Below, piece after piece: positions 53,045 to 61,550 of a stretch of 64,000 bases of DNA. The DNA comes from Leifsonia poae (GTDB lineage: Bacteria; Actinomycetota; Actinomycetes; Actinomycetales; Microbacteriaceae). The notes beneath the pieces were generated by a model. That model was given only the letters and a program-made list of their open reading frames with translations. It was not told where the DNA came from and searched no databases. The position numbers and the translations under genes were made by a program. The first letter of the stretch is position 1. Each line of letters begins with the position of its first letter. Location: positions 1,302,001 through 1,366,000 of the forward strand of contig NZ_JAIHLP010000002.1 of assembly GCF_020009625.1 (NCBI RefSeq), written 5' to 3'.

Positions 53045-54799
53045 TCAGAAGTCGGTGTGCCCGAGATCGAGAGCGGCCACGAAGCGGATCGCGGTGGAGG
53101 CGCCCGCATCGAGTTCGAGCACGATCACCTCGTTCTCGCCCGGCGTGAGCACAGCGCCCGGCACGTACATCGTGCGTTGCGGGCCCCTGGTCCAGTATCG
53201 GCCGAGAGCGAACCCGTTCACCCACACGACGCCTTTGCCCCAGTGCGCGGTGTCGAGGAAGAGGTCGGCCGGCTCGTCGAGATGGAAGGTCCCCCGGGCG
53301 AACGCGGGACCGGCCAGCGCGGACGCGGTGAGCGCGGTCAGTGTCTCGCGCACCGGGTCGAGCGAGGTCAGGTCGATCGGCAGCACGCCCCAGCGGTTCA
53401 GCTCGGCGGCGTCGAGCCGCGCCGGGCCGATCAGACCCTTCGGCTCGCCGATGCGCGGGCCGTAGTCGACCCGACCCTGGTCTTCGACGAGCAGGGTGAG
53501 GGTTCCGCGGCTGGGTGCGAGCGTGATCGCGCGGTCGTGGTGGTCGCGATCGAGGGTTCCGATGCGTGCCCGGTTCACGAAGACGTGGGCGCGATCGCGC
53601 ACCTCGGCCAGCTCGAGCACGGCCGGCTCCGGCACGTCGATCTCGGTCTGGTACAGCGCGAACCCGGTGTAGTGCCCGAGCGAGTCCATCGTGGGAAGTT
53701 CGTCGGTCCACACCCACTCGCCCAGACGATCGGCCACCGACAGCAGCGGCACGGATGCGGTGAGCGCCGCCTCGAAGACCGGTGCAGGCCCCGATACGAC
53801 GGGCACCTCATCCGGAAGGTCGGTGTACCGGCCGAGCACTTCGCGGAACGCCCAGAACTTCGCCGTGGGGTTGCCGGCCTCGTCGAGCGGGGCGTCGTAG
53901 TCGTAGCTGGTGACGAGCGGCTGGTAGACGCCCTTGTCGTTGGCTCCGTTGGTGAAGCCGAAGTTGGTGCCGCCGTGGAACATGTAGAGGTTGACCGAGG
54001 CGCCGGCCGCGAGCAGCGCGTCCAGATCGGCGGCGGTCTGATCGAAGGGGGTGGTGTGGTGGTGGGCGCCCCAGTGGTCGAACCAGCCGTCCCAGAACTC
54101 CGAGCACATCAGCGGACCGGTCGGCTGGTGCTCGCGCAGGGTGGCGAGGCGTTCGCGCGATCGCGACCCGAACGAGGCGGTTTTGTGCAGCTCGGGCAGG
54201 GAGCCGTTCTCGAGCATCGCCGGTTCCGGCTGATCGACCGTGGTGAGCGGCACGACGATGCCGGACGCCCGGGTGAGGTCGGTGAGGATGCGCAGATACC
54301 CCTTGTCGTCGCCGTAGGCGCCGTACTCGTTCTCGATCTGCACGAGGATCACCGGACCGCCCTCGGTGATCTGCCGCGGGGCGACGACAGCGAGCACACG
54401 CTCGAGATAGCGGCTCACAGCGGCGACGAACTTCGGCTCGCTGCGGCGGATGCCGACCTCCGGGTCGGTGAAGAGCCAGGCAGGAAGGCCGCCATTGTCC
54501 CATTCGGCGCAGATGTAGGGCCCCGGGCGCACGATGGCGTACATGCCCTCGTCGGCGATCGTCTGCAGGAACCGGCCGAGGTCGAGGCCGCCCGACTGCT
54601 CCCACTCCCCCGCGCGCGGCTCGTGGGCGTTCCACGGGACGTAGGTCTCGATGGTATTGAGCCCCATCAGCCGCGCCTTGCGGATGCGGTCGGCCCAGTC
54701 GTCGGGATGCACCCGGAAGTAGTGGATCGCCCCCGACAGGATGCGGAACGGGCGGCCATCGAGAGCGAAGTCGTCTCCGACGATCTCGAACGTGCTCAT
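53045..54799 (-). CDS. Beta-galactosidase, GH35
   Basis: 584-aa enzyme without a signal peptide. The TIM barrel starts 'FRILSGAIHYFRVHPDDWADR'; the acid/base Glu is in 'ILVQIENEYGAYG' and the nucleophile Glu in 'LMCSEFWDGWFDHWG'; 'NLYMFHGGTNFGFTNGAN' is the GH35 signature. C-terminal jelly-roll domains follow. It would remove galactose from imported arabinogalactan or pectic oligosaccharides. Followed 26 bp on by the GH51 gene. Confidence 0.94.
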   Translation of the reverse strand: MSTFEIVGDDFALDGRPFRILSGAIHYFRVHPDDWADRIRKARLMGLNTIETYVPWNAHEPRAGEWEQSGGLDLGRFLQTIADEGMYAIVRPGPYICAEWDNGGLPAWLFTDPEVGIRRSEPKFVAAVSRYLERVLAVVAPRQITEGGPVILVQIENEYGAYGDDKGYLRILTDLTRASGIVVPLTTVDQPEPAMLENGSLPELHKTASFGSRSRERLATLREHQPTGPLMCSEFWDGWFDHWGAHHHTTPFDQTAADLDALLAAGASVNLYMFHGGTNFGFTNGANDKGVYQPLVTSYDYDAPLDEAGNPTAKFWAFREVLGRYTDLPDEVPVVSGPAPVFEAALTASVPLLSVADRLGEWVWTDELPTMDSLGHYTGFALYQTEIDVPEPAVLELAEVRDRAHVFVNRARIGTLDRDHHDRAITLAPSRGTLTLLVEDQGRVDYGPRIGEPKGLIGPARLDAAELNRWGVLPIDLTSLDPVRETLTALTASALAGPAFARGTFHLDEPADLFLDTAHWGKGVVWVNGFALGRYWTRGPQRTMYVPGAVLTPGENEVIVLELDAGASTAIRFVAALDLGHTDF

Positions 54800-54882
54800 G
54801 CGGGGAACTCCTCAAGGTGTGGTGCGGGCGCGGTGGAGCGTGGCCGGCCGGTTCGTGCCGGCCGGCCACGCTCACGCGGGTG

Positions 54883-56226
54883 CTACTTGCCGGTGACGGT
54901 GAACCCTTGCTGGTTCCCGTAATCGACCAGCGACTTCTGCCAGGCTTGGAGGCCGGTGTTCAGGTCGCTGCCGGCGGCGTACGACTGCCCGACCGAGTCG
55001 GCGAAGATGCTGTTCGCGTACACCTGGAACGGCAGGTACTGCCAGCCGCTCGAGACGTTCTTGGCACCGTCGACGAGCACCTCGTTGATCTTCTGCCCAC
55101 CGAAGTACTCGGGGGCGGAGGCCAGGAAGTCGCTCGAGTTGAGGTCGGCCGTCGTGGAGGGGAATCCGCCGGACTCGAGGAAGACCTTGACGCTCGCCTT
55201 GCTGTTGTTCAGCCACTTCACGAAGCCGGCCGCCAGTGCCGGGTTCTTGCTCTGCTTCAGCACGACCTGGGCGCCACCACCGTTCTCGGCGTTGGCTGCG
55301 GTGCCGTCGTAGGTCGGCATCGGCGCGACGCGCCAGTCGCCGGAGGCGTCTTTCACCGAGGACTCCAGAACGCCGGGCATCCAGGCGCCCGTCACCAGGC
55401 TGGCGATCGTGCCGTTGCCGAGCGCCTTGAACCAGTCGTCGCTCCAGCCGGGGATGCTCGAGAGCAGCTTGCCCTCGACCAGCTGGTTCCAGCTGGCGGT
55501 CCACTTCTTGGTGCCCTGGTCCTGCAGGTCGATCGAGACCTTCGAACCGCTGGCCGAGAACGGGCGTCCGCCGGCCTGCCAGATCATGCTGGTGGCGAAG
55601 CCGGGGTCACCGGTGTCGCTGGTGATGTACTTGGTGGGGTCGGCCGCGTGCAGCTTCTTCGCGTCGGCGATGTACTCGTCCCAGGTGGTCGGCACGGTGA
55701 GCCCGTACTGGTCGAACACCTTCTTGTTGTAGAACAGGGCCATGGGGCCGGAGTCCTGGGGCAGACCGTAGAGCCCGCCATCGACGTTGACCGAGCCCCA
55801 CGGTCCGGCGCTGTAGTCGGATTTGAGGGAGTCGAAGCCGTACGCCTTCAGATCGACGAGGGCCTTGCCGAGCGCGAACTGCGGGATGGCGTAGTACTCG
55901 ACCTGGGCGACGTCCGGTGCGCCCGAGCCGGCCTTGATCGAGTTCTGCAGTTTGGTGTACTCGGTGGTGTTGGTGCCGGCGTTCACCAGGTTCACCTTCA
56001 CCTTCGGGTACTCCTTTTCGAAGGCGGCGACCTGGGCCTCGGCCGACGGGGTCCACGACCAGTAGGTGATCGTTCCGCCCTTTTTGAGCGCCTCGTCGAT
56101 ATCGGAGGCGCTGCCTGATGCGCTGCCGCCGCCGCTGGAGCAGGCGACGAGCGAGGCGCCGAGCACCGCGGTCGCGGCGATCGTCGTGGCGATCCGCCGC
56201 AACGCGCCCCTGGATGTGCTGTTCAT
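54883..56226 (-). CDS. Sugar ABC transporter substrate-binding lipoprotein
   Basis: 447-aa family-1 solute-binding lipoprotein. The signal sequence ends in the lipobox VACS (Cys about 29) followed by a Ser/Gly linker; 'TITYWSWTPSAEAQVAAFEKEYPKV' and 'YGLPQDSGPMALFYNK' are typical of the oligosaccharide-binding MalE/AraN group. Encoded after both permeases and before GH35, so the ligand is probably a short arabino- or galacto-oligosaccharide. The ATPase is missing locally and is presumably a shared MsiK-type protein. Confidence 0.92.
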   Translation of the reverse strand: MNSTSRGALRRIATTIAATAVLGASLVACSSGGGSASGSASDIDEALKKGGTITYWSWTPSAEAQVAAFEKEYPKVKVNLVNAGTNTTEYTKLQNSIKAGSGAPDVAQVEYYAIPQFALGKALVDLKAYGFDSLKSDYSAGPWGSVNVDGGLYGLPQDSGPMALFYNKKVFDQYGLTVPTTWDEYIADAKKLHAADPTKYITSDTGDPGFATSMIWQAGGRPFSASGSKVSIDLQDQGTKKWTASWNQLVEGKLLSSIPGWSDDWFKALGNGTIASLVTGAWMPGVLESSVKDASGDWRVAPMPTYDGTAANAENGGGAQVVLKQSKNPALAAGFVKWLNNSKASVKVFLESGGFPSTTADLNSSDFLASAPEYFGGQKINEVLVDGAKNVSSGWQYLPFQVYANSIFADSVGQSYAAGSDLNTGLQAWQKSLVDYGNQQGFTVTGK

Positions 56227-56286
56227 GGTGTTCCTTTCACTTCTTCGGGATGAGGATGGGCAGGACGCCCGGGTGGAAAGCTTCGG

Positions 56287-57207
56287 TCACTGCTTGACGC
56301 TTCCGGCGCTCAGGCCGGACTGCCAGTAGCGCTGCAGGAAGAGGAAGGCGATGACGATCGGAACGATCGTCAGGAGGGAGCCGGTGATCACGAGGTTGTA
56401 GATCGGCTGGGCGCCGACGCCGATGGCCTGCGCGCTCCACTGGCCGAGGCCGACGGTGAGCGGGTACCACTGCGGGTCGCTCAGCATGATCAGCGGGAGG
56501 AAGTAGTTGTTCCAGGTGGCGACGATCGCGAAGAGCAGCACAGTGACGATGCCGGGGGTGAGGAGCCGCAGCGAGATCGTGAAGAACGTGCGGAACTCGC
56601 TGGCGCCGTCCATCCGCGCCGCTTCGAGCAGTTCGGTCGGAACGGCGTCGACCGTATACGTCCAGATCAGGTACAGGCCGAACGGGCTGATGAGCGAGGG
56701 CAGGATCACCGCCCAGGGCGTGTTGGTGAGCCCCACCTGGCTGAAGAGCAGAAAGGTGGGAACGGCGAGGGCCGTTCCCGGAACGGCGACGGCGCCGAGG
56801 ATGACCGCGAAGACCGCGCGCTTGCCCGGGAACTTGTATTTCGCCAGCCCGTAGCCCGCGATGGTGGCGAGCAGGGTGGCCCCGCCCGCGCCGACCACCA
56901 CATAGAGCAGCGTGTTGCCGAACCACTGGACGAAGATGCCGTTGCGGTAGGTGAGCGTGTCGCCGATGTTCTTGAAGAGCGAGAACCCGTCGCCGAACCA
57001 GAGCCCGAACGACGAGAACAGGCTCGGCTGGTCTTTGGTGGCGTTGATGATCAGCCAGGCGAGCGGGATCAGCGAGTACACCACGAAGATGATCATCACG
57101 ATGGTGAGCACGACCGACTTGCGCTTGCGGGGGTCGTGCCCGGCGCGGCGGATGGCCGGACGGCTCGTCGATCGGCGCTTTTCGGCCGTGGGGGCGATGG
57201 TCGCCAT
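56287..57207 (-). CDS. Sugar ABC transporter permease, MalG/AraQ type
   Basis: 306-aa membrane protein with six helices. A basic N-terminus precedes the first (about 32-52). 'ELLEAARMDGASEFRTFFTISLRLLTPGI' is the EAA loop that contacts the ATPase, and the end 'YWQSGLSAGSVKQ' is typical of MalG. ATG overlaps the upstream permease stop by one base. Confidence 0.94.
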   Translation of the reverse strand: MATIAPTAEKRRSTSRPAIRRAGHDPRKRKSVVLTIVMIIFVVYSLIPLAWLIINATKDQPSLFSSFGLWFGDGFSLFKNIGDTLTYRNGIFVQWFGNTLLYVVVGAGGATLLATIAGYGLAKYKFPGKRAVFAVILGAVAVPGTALAVPTFLLFSQVGLTNTPWAVILPSLISPFGLYLIWTYTVDAVPTELLEAARMDGASEFRTFFTISLRLLTPGIVTVLLFAIVATWNNYFLPLIMLSDPQWYPLTVGLGQWSAQAIGVGAQPIYNLVITGSLLTIVPIVIAFLFLQRYWQSGLSAGSVKQ

Positions 57208-58124
57208 CAGCGGTTCTCCTGTCTGGTGCCGCGCAGCTGCACGATGTAGGCGATGACCGCGGTGATCACACCCATCACGATCGCCACGGTGGCCGCGTAG
57301 TTGAACTGCTGGCCGGCGAACGAGAGGTTGTAGGCGTACATGTTGGGGGTGAAGAAGCTGCTGATCGCGTTGGGTGCGAGCGGCTTGAGCAGATTGGGTT
57401 CGTTAAAGAGCTGGAAGCTGCCGATGATCGAGAAGATCGTGGCGATCACGATGGCGCCGCGCAGGGCCGGGATCTTGATGCTGAACACCGTGCGGAAAGC
57501 GCCGGCGCCGTCGATCTCGGCCGCCTCGTAGAGCTCACCGGGGATCGTGCGGAGCGCGGCGTAGAAGATGAGCATGTTGTAGCCCATGAACTCCCAGGTG
57601 ACGATGTTGCCGATCGAGCTGAGGATCCAGTCCGGGCTGAACGGCGCGAGGTGGGTGCCCAACAGGCTGTTGACGCTCGCGGTGAGGCCGAATTGGTCGC
57701 CGTAGATGAACCCCCAGATCAGGGCGGCCACCACTCCGGGAACCGCGTACGGCAGGAAGATCGCGATGCGGAAGAACGCCGCACCGTGCAGCCGTGCGCT
57801 GTCGAGGGCGAGCGCCGCGACCAGTGAGAGGACGAGCATGATCGGAACCTGCACCACGAGGAACACCGTCACTCGGAGGAAGCCGTTCCAGAACTTCGGG
57901 TCGGTGAGCACCTGCACGTAGTTCTGCAGCCCGGCGAACACCGTGCCGCCGATGAGCTGCTCGCGGAAGAAGCTGAGGTAGAGGGCGTAGCCGACCGGAA
58001 CGATGATCATGGCCACGAAGACGATCATGAACGGGGCGACGAACGCCCATCCCCGCCAGTCGCGCCGCGTTCGCCGGCGCCGGGCACCCGGGAGCGCCGC
58101 TTGTCGAACAGACGTCGTTGTCAT
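57207..58124 (-). CDS. Sugar ABC transporter permease, MalF/AraP type
   Basis: 305-aa membrane protein with six helices and an Arg-rich N-terminus. The EAA loop is 'ELYEAAEIDGAGAFRTVFSIKIPALRG'. First gene of the leftward importer-GH35-GH51 operon. The ATG at 58124 was chosen over the long open upstream frame because it follows AAGGAAG by eight bases and starts the homologous protein. The promoter region contains two LacI-type operators. Confidence 0.94.
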   Translation of the reverse strand: MTTTSVRQAALPGARRRRTRRDWRGWAFVAPFMIVFVAMIIVPVGYALYLSFFREQLIGGTVFAGLQNYVQVLTDPKFWNGFLRVTVFLVVQVPIMLVLSLVAALALDSARLHGAAFFRIAIFLPYAVPGVVAALIWGFIYGDQFGLTASVNSLLGTHLAPFSPDWILSSIGNIVTWEFMGYNMLIFYAALRTIPGELYEAAEIDGAGAFRTVFSIKIPALRGAIVIATIFSIIGSFQLFNEPNLLKPLAPNAISSFFTPNMYAYNLSFAGQQFNYAATVAIVMGVITAVIAYIVQLRGTRQENR

Positions 58125-58149
58125 TGCTTCTTCCTTGTCGAACCGACAG

Positions 58150-58200
58150 ATGTTCACGTCAACATCGTTTCGGGTACCATAGCATGTTGACGTCAACATG
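58150..58200. promoter_or_regulatory. Two LacI-type operators between the importer operon and its regulator
   Basis: CATGTTGACGTCAACATG (58183-58200) is a perfect 18-bp palindrome. ATGTTCACGTCAACAT (58150-58165) is a second copy with one imperfect pair. Their centres are 34 bp apart. On the minus strand an extended -10-like TGCTATGGT lies between them, so repressor binding would block the importer operon promoter. Confidence 0.85.
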
Positions 58201-58286
58201 ACGCAAGTCGGGCTGACGATCTGCCACAGTGGAGAGCAGACGCACCCCAAGAAGTCGAGCCGACTCGACGGAGAGAGAACCAACGG

Positions 58287-59336
58287 ATGACCGAGCGGAC
58301 GACCGAGCAGACGCCGGTCCGCGTCGCGCGCCGAAGGCGGGGTCCGTCGCTGGGCGATGTCGCACAGCACGCCGGTGTCTCCACCCAGACCGTCTCCCGG
58401 GTCGCCAACGGCCTCACGAACGTGGAGGCGGCGACCCGCGATCGCGTCCTCGCGTCGATGCAGGCGCTCGGCTACCGCCCGAACAAGGCGGCTCGGGCCC
58501 TGCGCCTGGGCCGGTTCCGCAGCATCGGCGTGATGATGTTCACCCTCTCCTCCTACGGCAATATGCGCACACTCGACGCCATCGCGGCGGCGGCGGCCGG
58601 CGCCGGATACTCGATCACCCTGGTGCCGGTGGAGCACAACACCCAGCAGGACGTGAATGAAGCATTCACCCGGCTCCTCGACCAGGCCGTCGACGGGATC
58701 GTCATCCTCATCGAGGCGCACATCGTGGAGGAGGCGGATGTGGAACTGCCGCCCGGGCTCCCGGTGGTCGTCATCGACTCCACGCCTCGCAGCGACTATC
58801 CGCTGTTCGACACCGACCAGGGGCAGGGCGCTCGCCTCGCCACCCGCCACCTGCTCGAACTCGGGCACGAGACGGTCTGGCATCTCGCAGGGCCCGTGGC
58901 CTCGTTCTCGGCGAACCGACGCGAGGAGTCGTGGCGGAACACCCTCGACGAGGCCGGCCGCGTCGTGCCGCCGGTGCTGCGGGGCGACTGGTCCACCGCA
59001 TCCGGGTACGAGCTCGGGCGCGAGATCGCCGCCCGAGACGACATCACGGCCGTGTTCGCGAGCAACGACCAGATGGCGCTCGGCGTTCTGCGGGCGCTGC
59101 ACGAGGCCGGCCGGGAGATCCCCCGCGACGTCAGCGTCGTCGGCTTCGACGACATGGCCGAGTCCGACTCGTTCTGGCCGCCGCTGACCACGGTGCACCA
59201 GGACTTCGACGTCGTCGGCCGTCTCAGTCTCGAGACGCTCATCCGCGAGATCGAGTCGGGCTCGGGCGAGCCGACGATGACAGTCGTGCCGACACGCCTC
59301 GTGACCCGCAGCAGCACCGGACCCGCACCCCGCTGA
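58287..59336 (+). CDS. LacI-family regulator of the arabino-oligosaccharide operon
   Basis: 349-aa repressor. An Arg-rich N-terminus precedes the HTH ('PSLGDVAQHAGVSTQTVSRVANGLT'), the hinge and the sensor domain ('TAVFASNDQMALGVLRALHEAG'). Divergent from the ABC importer operon, with two matching palindromes in between; a likely repressor released by an arabinose-derived sugar. Shares its overall form with the LacI gene at 46245 but has a different operator. Confidence 0.93.
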   Translation: MTERTTEQTPVRVARRRRGPSLGDVAQHAGVSTQTVSRVANGLTNVEAATRDRVLASMQALGYRPNKAARALRLGRFRSIGVMMFTLSSYGNMRTLDAIAAAAAGAGYSITLVPVEHNTQQDVNEAFTRLLDQAVDGIVILIEAHIVEEADVELPPGLPVVVIDSTPRSDYPLFDTDQGQGARLATRHLLELGHETVWHLAGPVASFSANRREESWRNTLDEAGRVVPPVLRGDWSTASGYELGREIAARDDITAVFASNDQMALGVLRALHEAGREIPRDVSVVGFDDMAESDSFWPPLTTVHQDFDVVGRLSLETLIREIESGSGEPTMTVVPTRLVTRSSTGPAPR

Positions 59337-59338
59337 GA

Positions 59339-59366
59339 AGGGCCGCCACTTCGCGGCGACGGCCCT
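59339..59366. terminator. Bidirectional stem-loop between lacI and the GH93-like gene
   Basis: AGGGCCG (59339-59345) pairs with CGGCCCT (59360-59366), and inner GC-rich bases extend the stem. It lies in the 48-bp gap between two convergent genes, so it can end both. Confidence 0.65.
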
Positions 59367-59384
59367 CCCGACAGTCGGCAGAGG

Positions 59385-61505
59385 CTACTGGATGCCCTCC
59401 TTCTTCAGCTGCCACTGCTGGTTCGCGCCCCCGGCCGCGGTGCGCTGCTGAGCGGCGGCGCCGTCGGCGGTCGACGATCCGACGATCTCGAGAACCTTGC
59501 CGCTGTTCGCGTTCGTGAGCGTCCAGTATCCGCCGCTGGTCGTGGCCACCCAGTTCTGGGTGGCGTTGCCCGTCGGGCCCCACTGACCGGCCTGAACGCC
59601 GTCCGCCGTCTGCGCCCCGGGGATCTCGAGCAGCTTCCCGCTGTTGTCGTTCAGCAATTGCACACCCCCGGTGATCGGATGCACGTTCCAGATCTGCGTC
59701 GCATTGCCGGTGTCTCCCCACTGACCGGCCAGGGCACCGTCGGTGAGGGCGGCAGAGGCGATCTCCAGGTATTTCCCGCTCGCGCGGTTCACGATCCGGA
59801 ACTGCGGATCGAGCGGGGTGGCCGCCTGAAACACCTGCAGCTGATCGAGTTCCGCGTAGGACGTGCCCTTCGTGAACGCGATCGTGTTGGCCCCGGCCGC
59901 GAGGGTCACGGTCTTCTGCGCCCACCCGAAGCGGCCCCAGTTCACCGTGGCCGGATAGCCGATCGTCGAAGCCGTGCCGCCGTTGACGGACACGTTGTGC
60001 GTGCTCGTCCCGCCCGTTCCGTTGTCGTAGCGCACGTTGAGCGTGTACGAACCAGCGCTGGGAACGCGAACCGTGAAGGTGACGGAGCTGGTGGCGTTGT
60101 TGATGTTGCCGACCTTGCTGCCGTTGGCCGCATTGACGTCCGTCACCAGCGACGTGTCCGAGGTGCGCGCAGCCTTCTCGGCCTCGTACTGCTGAGCGTC
60201 GAGCGGGATCGAGCCGACCCTGACGTCATTGTAGGTGGTGGTGAGGTTCTCGACGTTCGTCGCCTGGTAGAGCGTGCGGCCGTCGACGCTGGTGTCGAAG
60301 CTCTGCGCGAAGCCGGAGAAGGTTCCACCCTCGCTGTCCGTGGAGTCGTAGGTCACCGCCATCGGCAGGCGCTCCCACGGACCGGCGCCGAGGTTGTAGT
60401 TGACGTAGTAGTCCTGTCCTCCGCTGATGTTCCCGGCGGCGTCGAGACCCCACTTGGATGCGACGACGACCATGCCTTTCGGACCGCCGGTCGGAACCCA
60501 CTTCACGAACGGCGACGAACCGATCCCCCGCCCGTTCGCGAGGGTGATGGGCGTGCCGATGCTGCTCGCCGGCGACCAGTCGAGGCCGTCGGGCGAGATC
60601 TTGAAGTAGACGGGGGCCGTGTTCGTGGTCTGGCTCGGCCGGTTGACCACCTCGAAGGTGGCGAGGTAGCGGCCGTCGGGCAGTTTCGTGACCGTGATCA
60701 TCCCTGGCCGGTCGCTGCTGTTCGTGGGCGCCGAGACGTTGACCTCAGCGCCCCAGGTCAGACCGCCATCGGTCGAGCGGCGGTACGACACGGCCTGCAG
60801 CACGCCGGCGGCCTTCTGCCGCTCGTCGGAGAAGTAGGCAGCCAGTCCCCCGTTCCCGTCGACGGCGAGCGAGGGCTCCCACACGGTGGTCGTCGTCGAG
60901 GTGGGCGTCGGGTCGTAGGTGGCGGGCCCGCCGGTGTCGATCGTGCTGAGATACGACCAGGTGGCGCCGTGATCGGCGCTCTTGTACACCACGAGCCGGC
61001 TGCTCGAGCGGTCGGCGGGCATGATCATGCCGGAGAGGAGGATCGTGCCCGCGGGGAGATTCCCCACCTGCTGCGGCAGCTCGTAGAGGAACGGCTGCGC
61101 CGTTCGTGTCAGCGTCGGGAAGTCGGTGCTCGGAACGATGTCGGTCAGATGCGTCCAGCTGGTTCCGTCGTCGGTGCTGCGGTAGATCGGGTACACCTGT
61201 TTGCCGCCCACCAGCACCAATTGGTCGTAAGTGACGAGCTGGGTGCCGTTGGCGGAGCCGCTGGCTTTCAGCACGATGTTCTTCGCGTACGTCGTCCCCG
61301 CCGCGCGGCCGCCTTCCGGGTTGAAGGACGTTCCCGCCGCCGGCGAGTACACGAGCGAACCGTTCCCTGTCGTCACGGCCTCAGCGCCGGAGGCGACGAT
61401 CGCCTGCGAGACGAACGCGACGGCCACAGCCGTCACGATGGTGGCGGCGACTCTTCGCCGACGCAAGGAACGCCGGTCCCCCGCGGTCCTCGTTGATCCG
61501 AACAT
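59385..61505 (-). CDS. Secreted sialidase-fold glycosidase with CBM and ricin-type lectin domains (GH93-like exo-arabinanase)
   Basis: 706 aa. A basic N-terminus (RRSLRRRRVAAT) and hydrophobic segment form a signal peptide ending near SGAEA. Residues about 45-440 are a beta-propeller with Asp-box-like 'STDDGTSW', 'SADHGATWSYL' and 'STDGGLTWG' repeats, resembling GH93 exo-1,5-alpha-L-arabinanases. About 445-570 is a CBM6/35-like module ('YEAEKAART', 'YTLNVRYDNGTGG'), and 575-706 a ricin-type trefoil with three 'QW/IWN' repeats. It would cut arabinan outside the cell. GGAGG precedes the ATG by six bases. The GH93 label rests on fold and context. Confidence 0.8.
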   Translation of the reverse strand: MFGSTRTAGDRRSLRRRRVAATIVTAVAVAFVSQAIVASGAEAVTTGNGSLVYSPAAGTSFNPEGGRAAGTTYAKNIVLKASGSANGTQLVTYDQLVLVGGKQVYPIYRSTDDGTSWTHLTDIVPSTDFPTLTRTAQPFLYELPQQVGNLPAGTILLSGMIMPADRSSSRLVVYKSADHGATWSYLSTIDTGGPATYDPTPTSTTTTVWEPSLAVDGNGGLAAYFSDERQKAAGVLQAVSYRRSTDGGLTWGAEVNVSAPTNSSDRPGMITVTKLPDGRYLATFEVVNRPSQTTNTAPVYFKISPDGLDWSPASSIGTPITLANGRGIGSSPFVKWVPTGGPKGMVVVASKWGLDAAGNISGGQDYYVNYNLGAGPWERLPMAVTYDSTDSEGGTFSGFAQSFDTSVDGRTLYQATNVENLTTTYNDVRVGSIPLDAQQYEAEKAARTSDTSLVTDVNAANGSKVGNINNATSSVTFTVRVPSAGSYTLNVRYDNGTGGTSTHNVSVNGGTASTIGYPATVNWGRFGWAQKTVTLAAGANTIAFTKGTSYAELDQLQVFQAATPLDPQFRIVNRASGKYLEIASAALTDGALAGQWGDTGNATQIWNVHPITGGVQLLNDNSGKLLEIPGAQTADGVQAGQWGPTGNATQNWVATTSGGYWTLTNANSGKVLEIVGSSTADGAAAQQRTAAGGANQQWQLKKEGIQ

Positions 61506-61550
61506 GGATGTCCTCCGATCTTTCGATGGACGCCGCGGGGTTCCGCGCCG

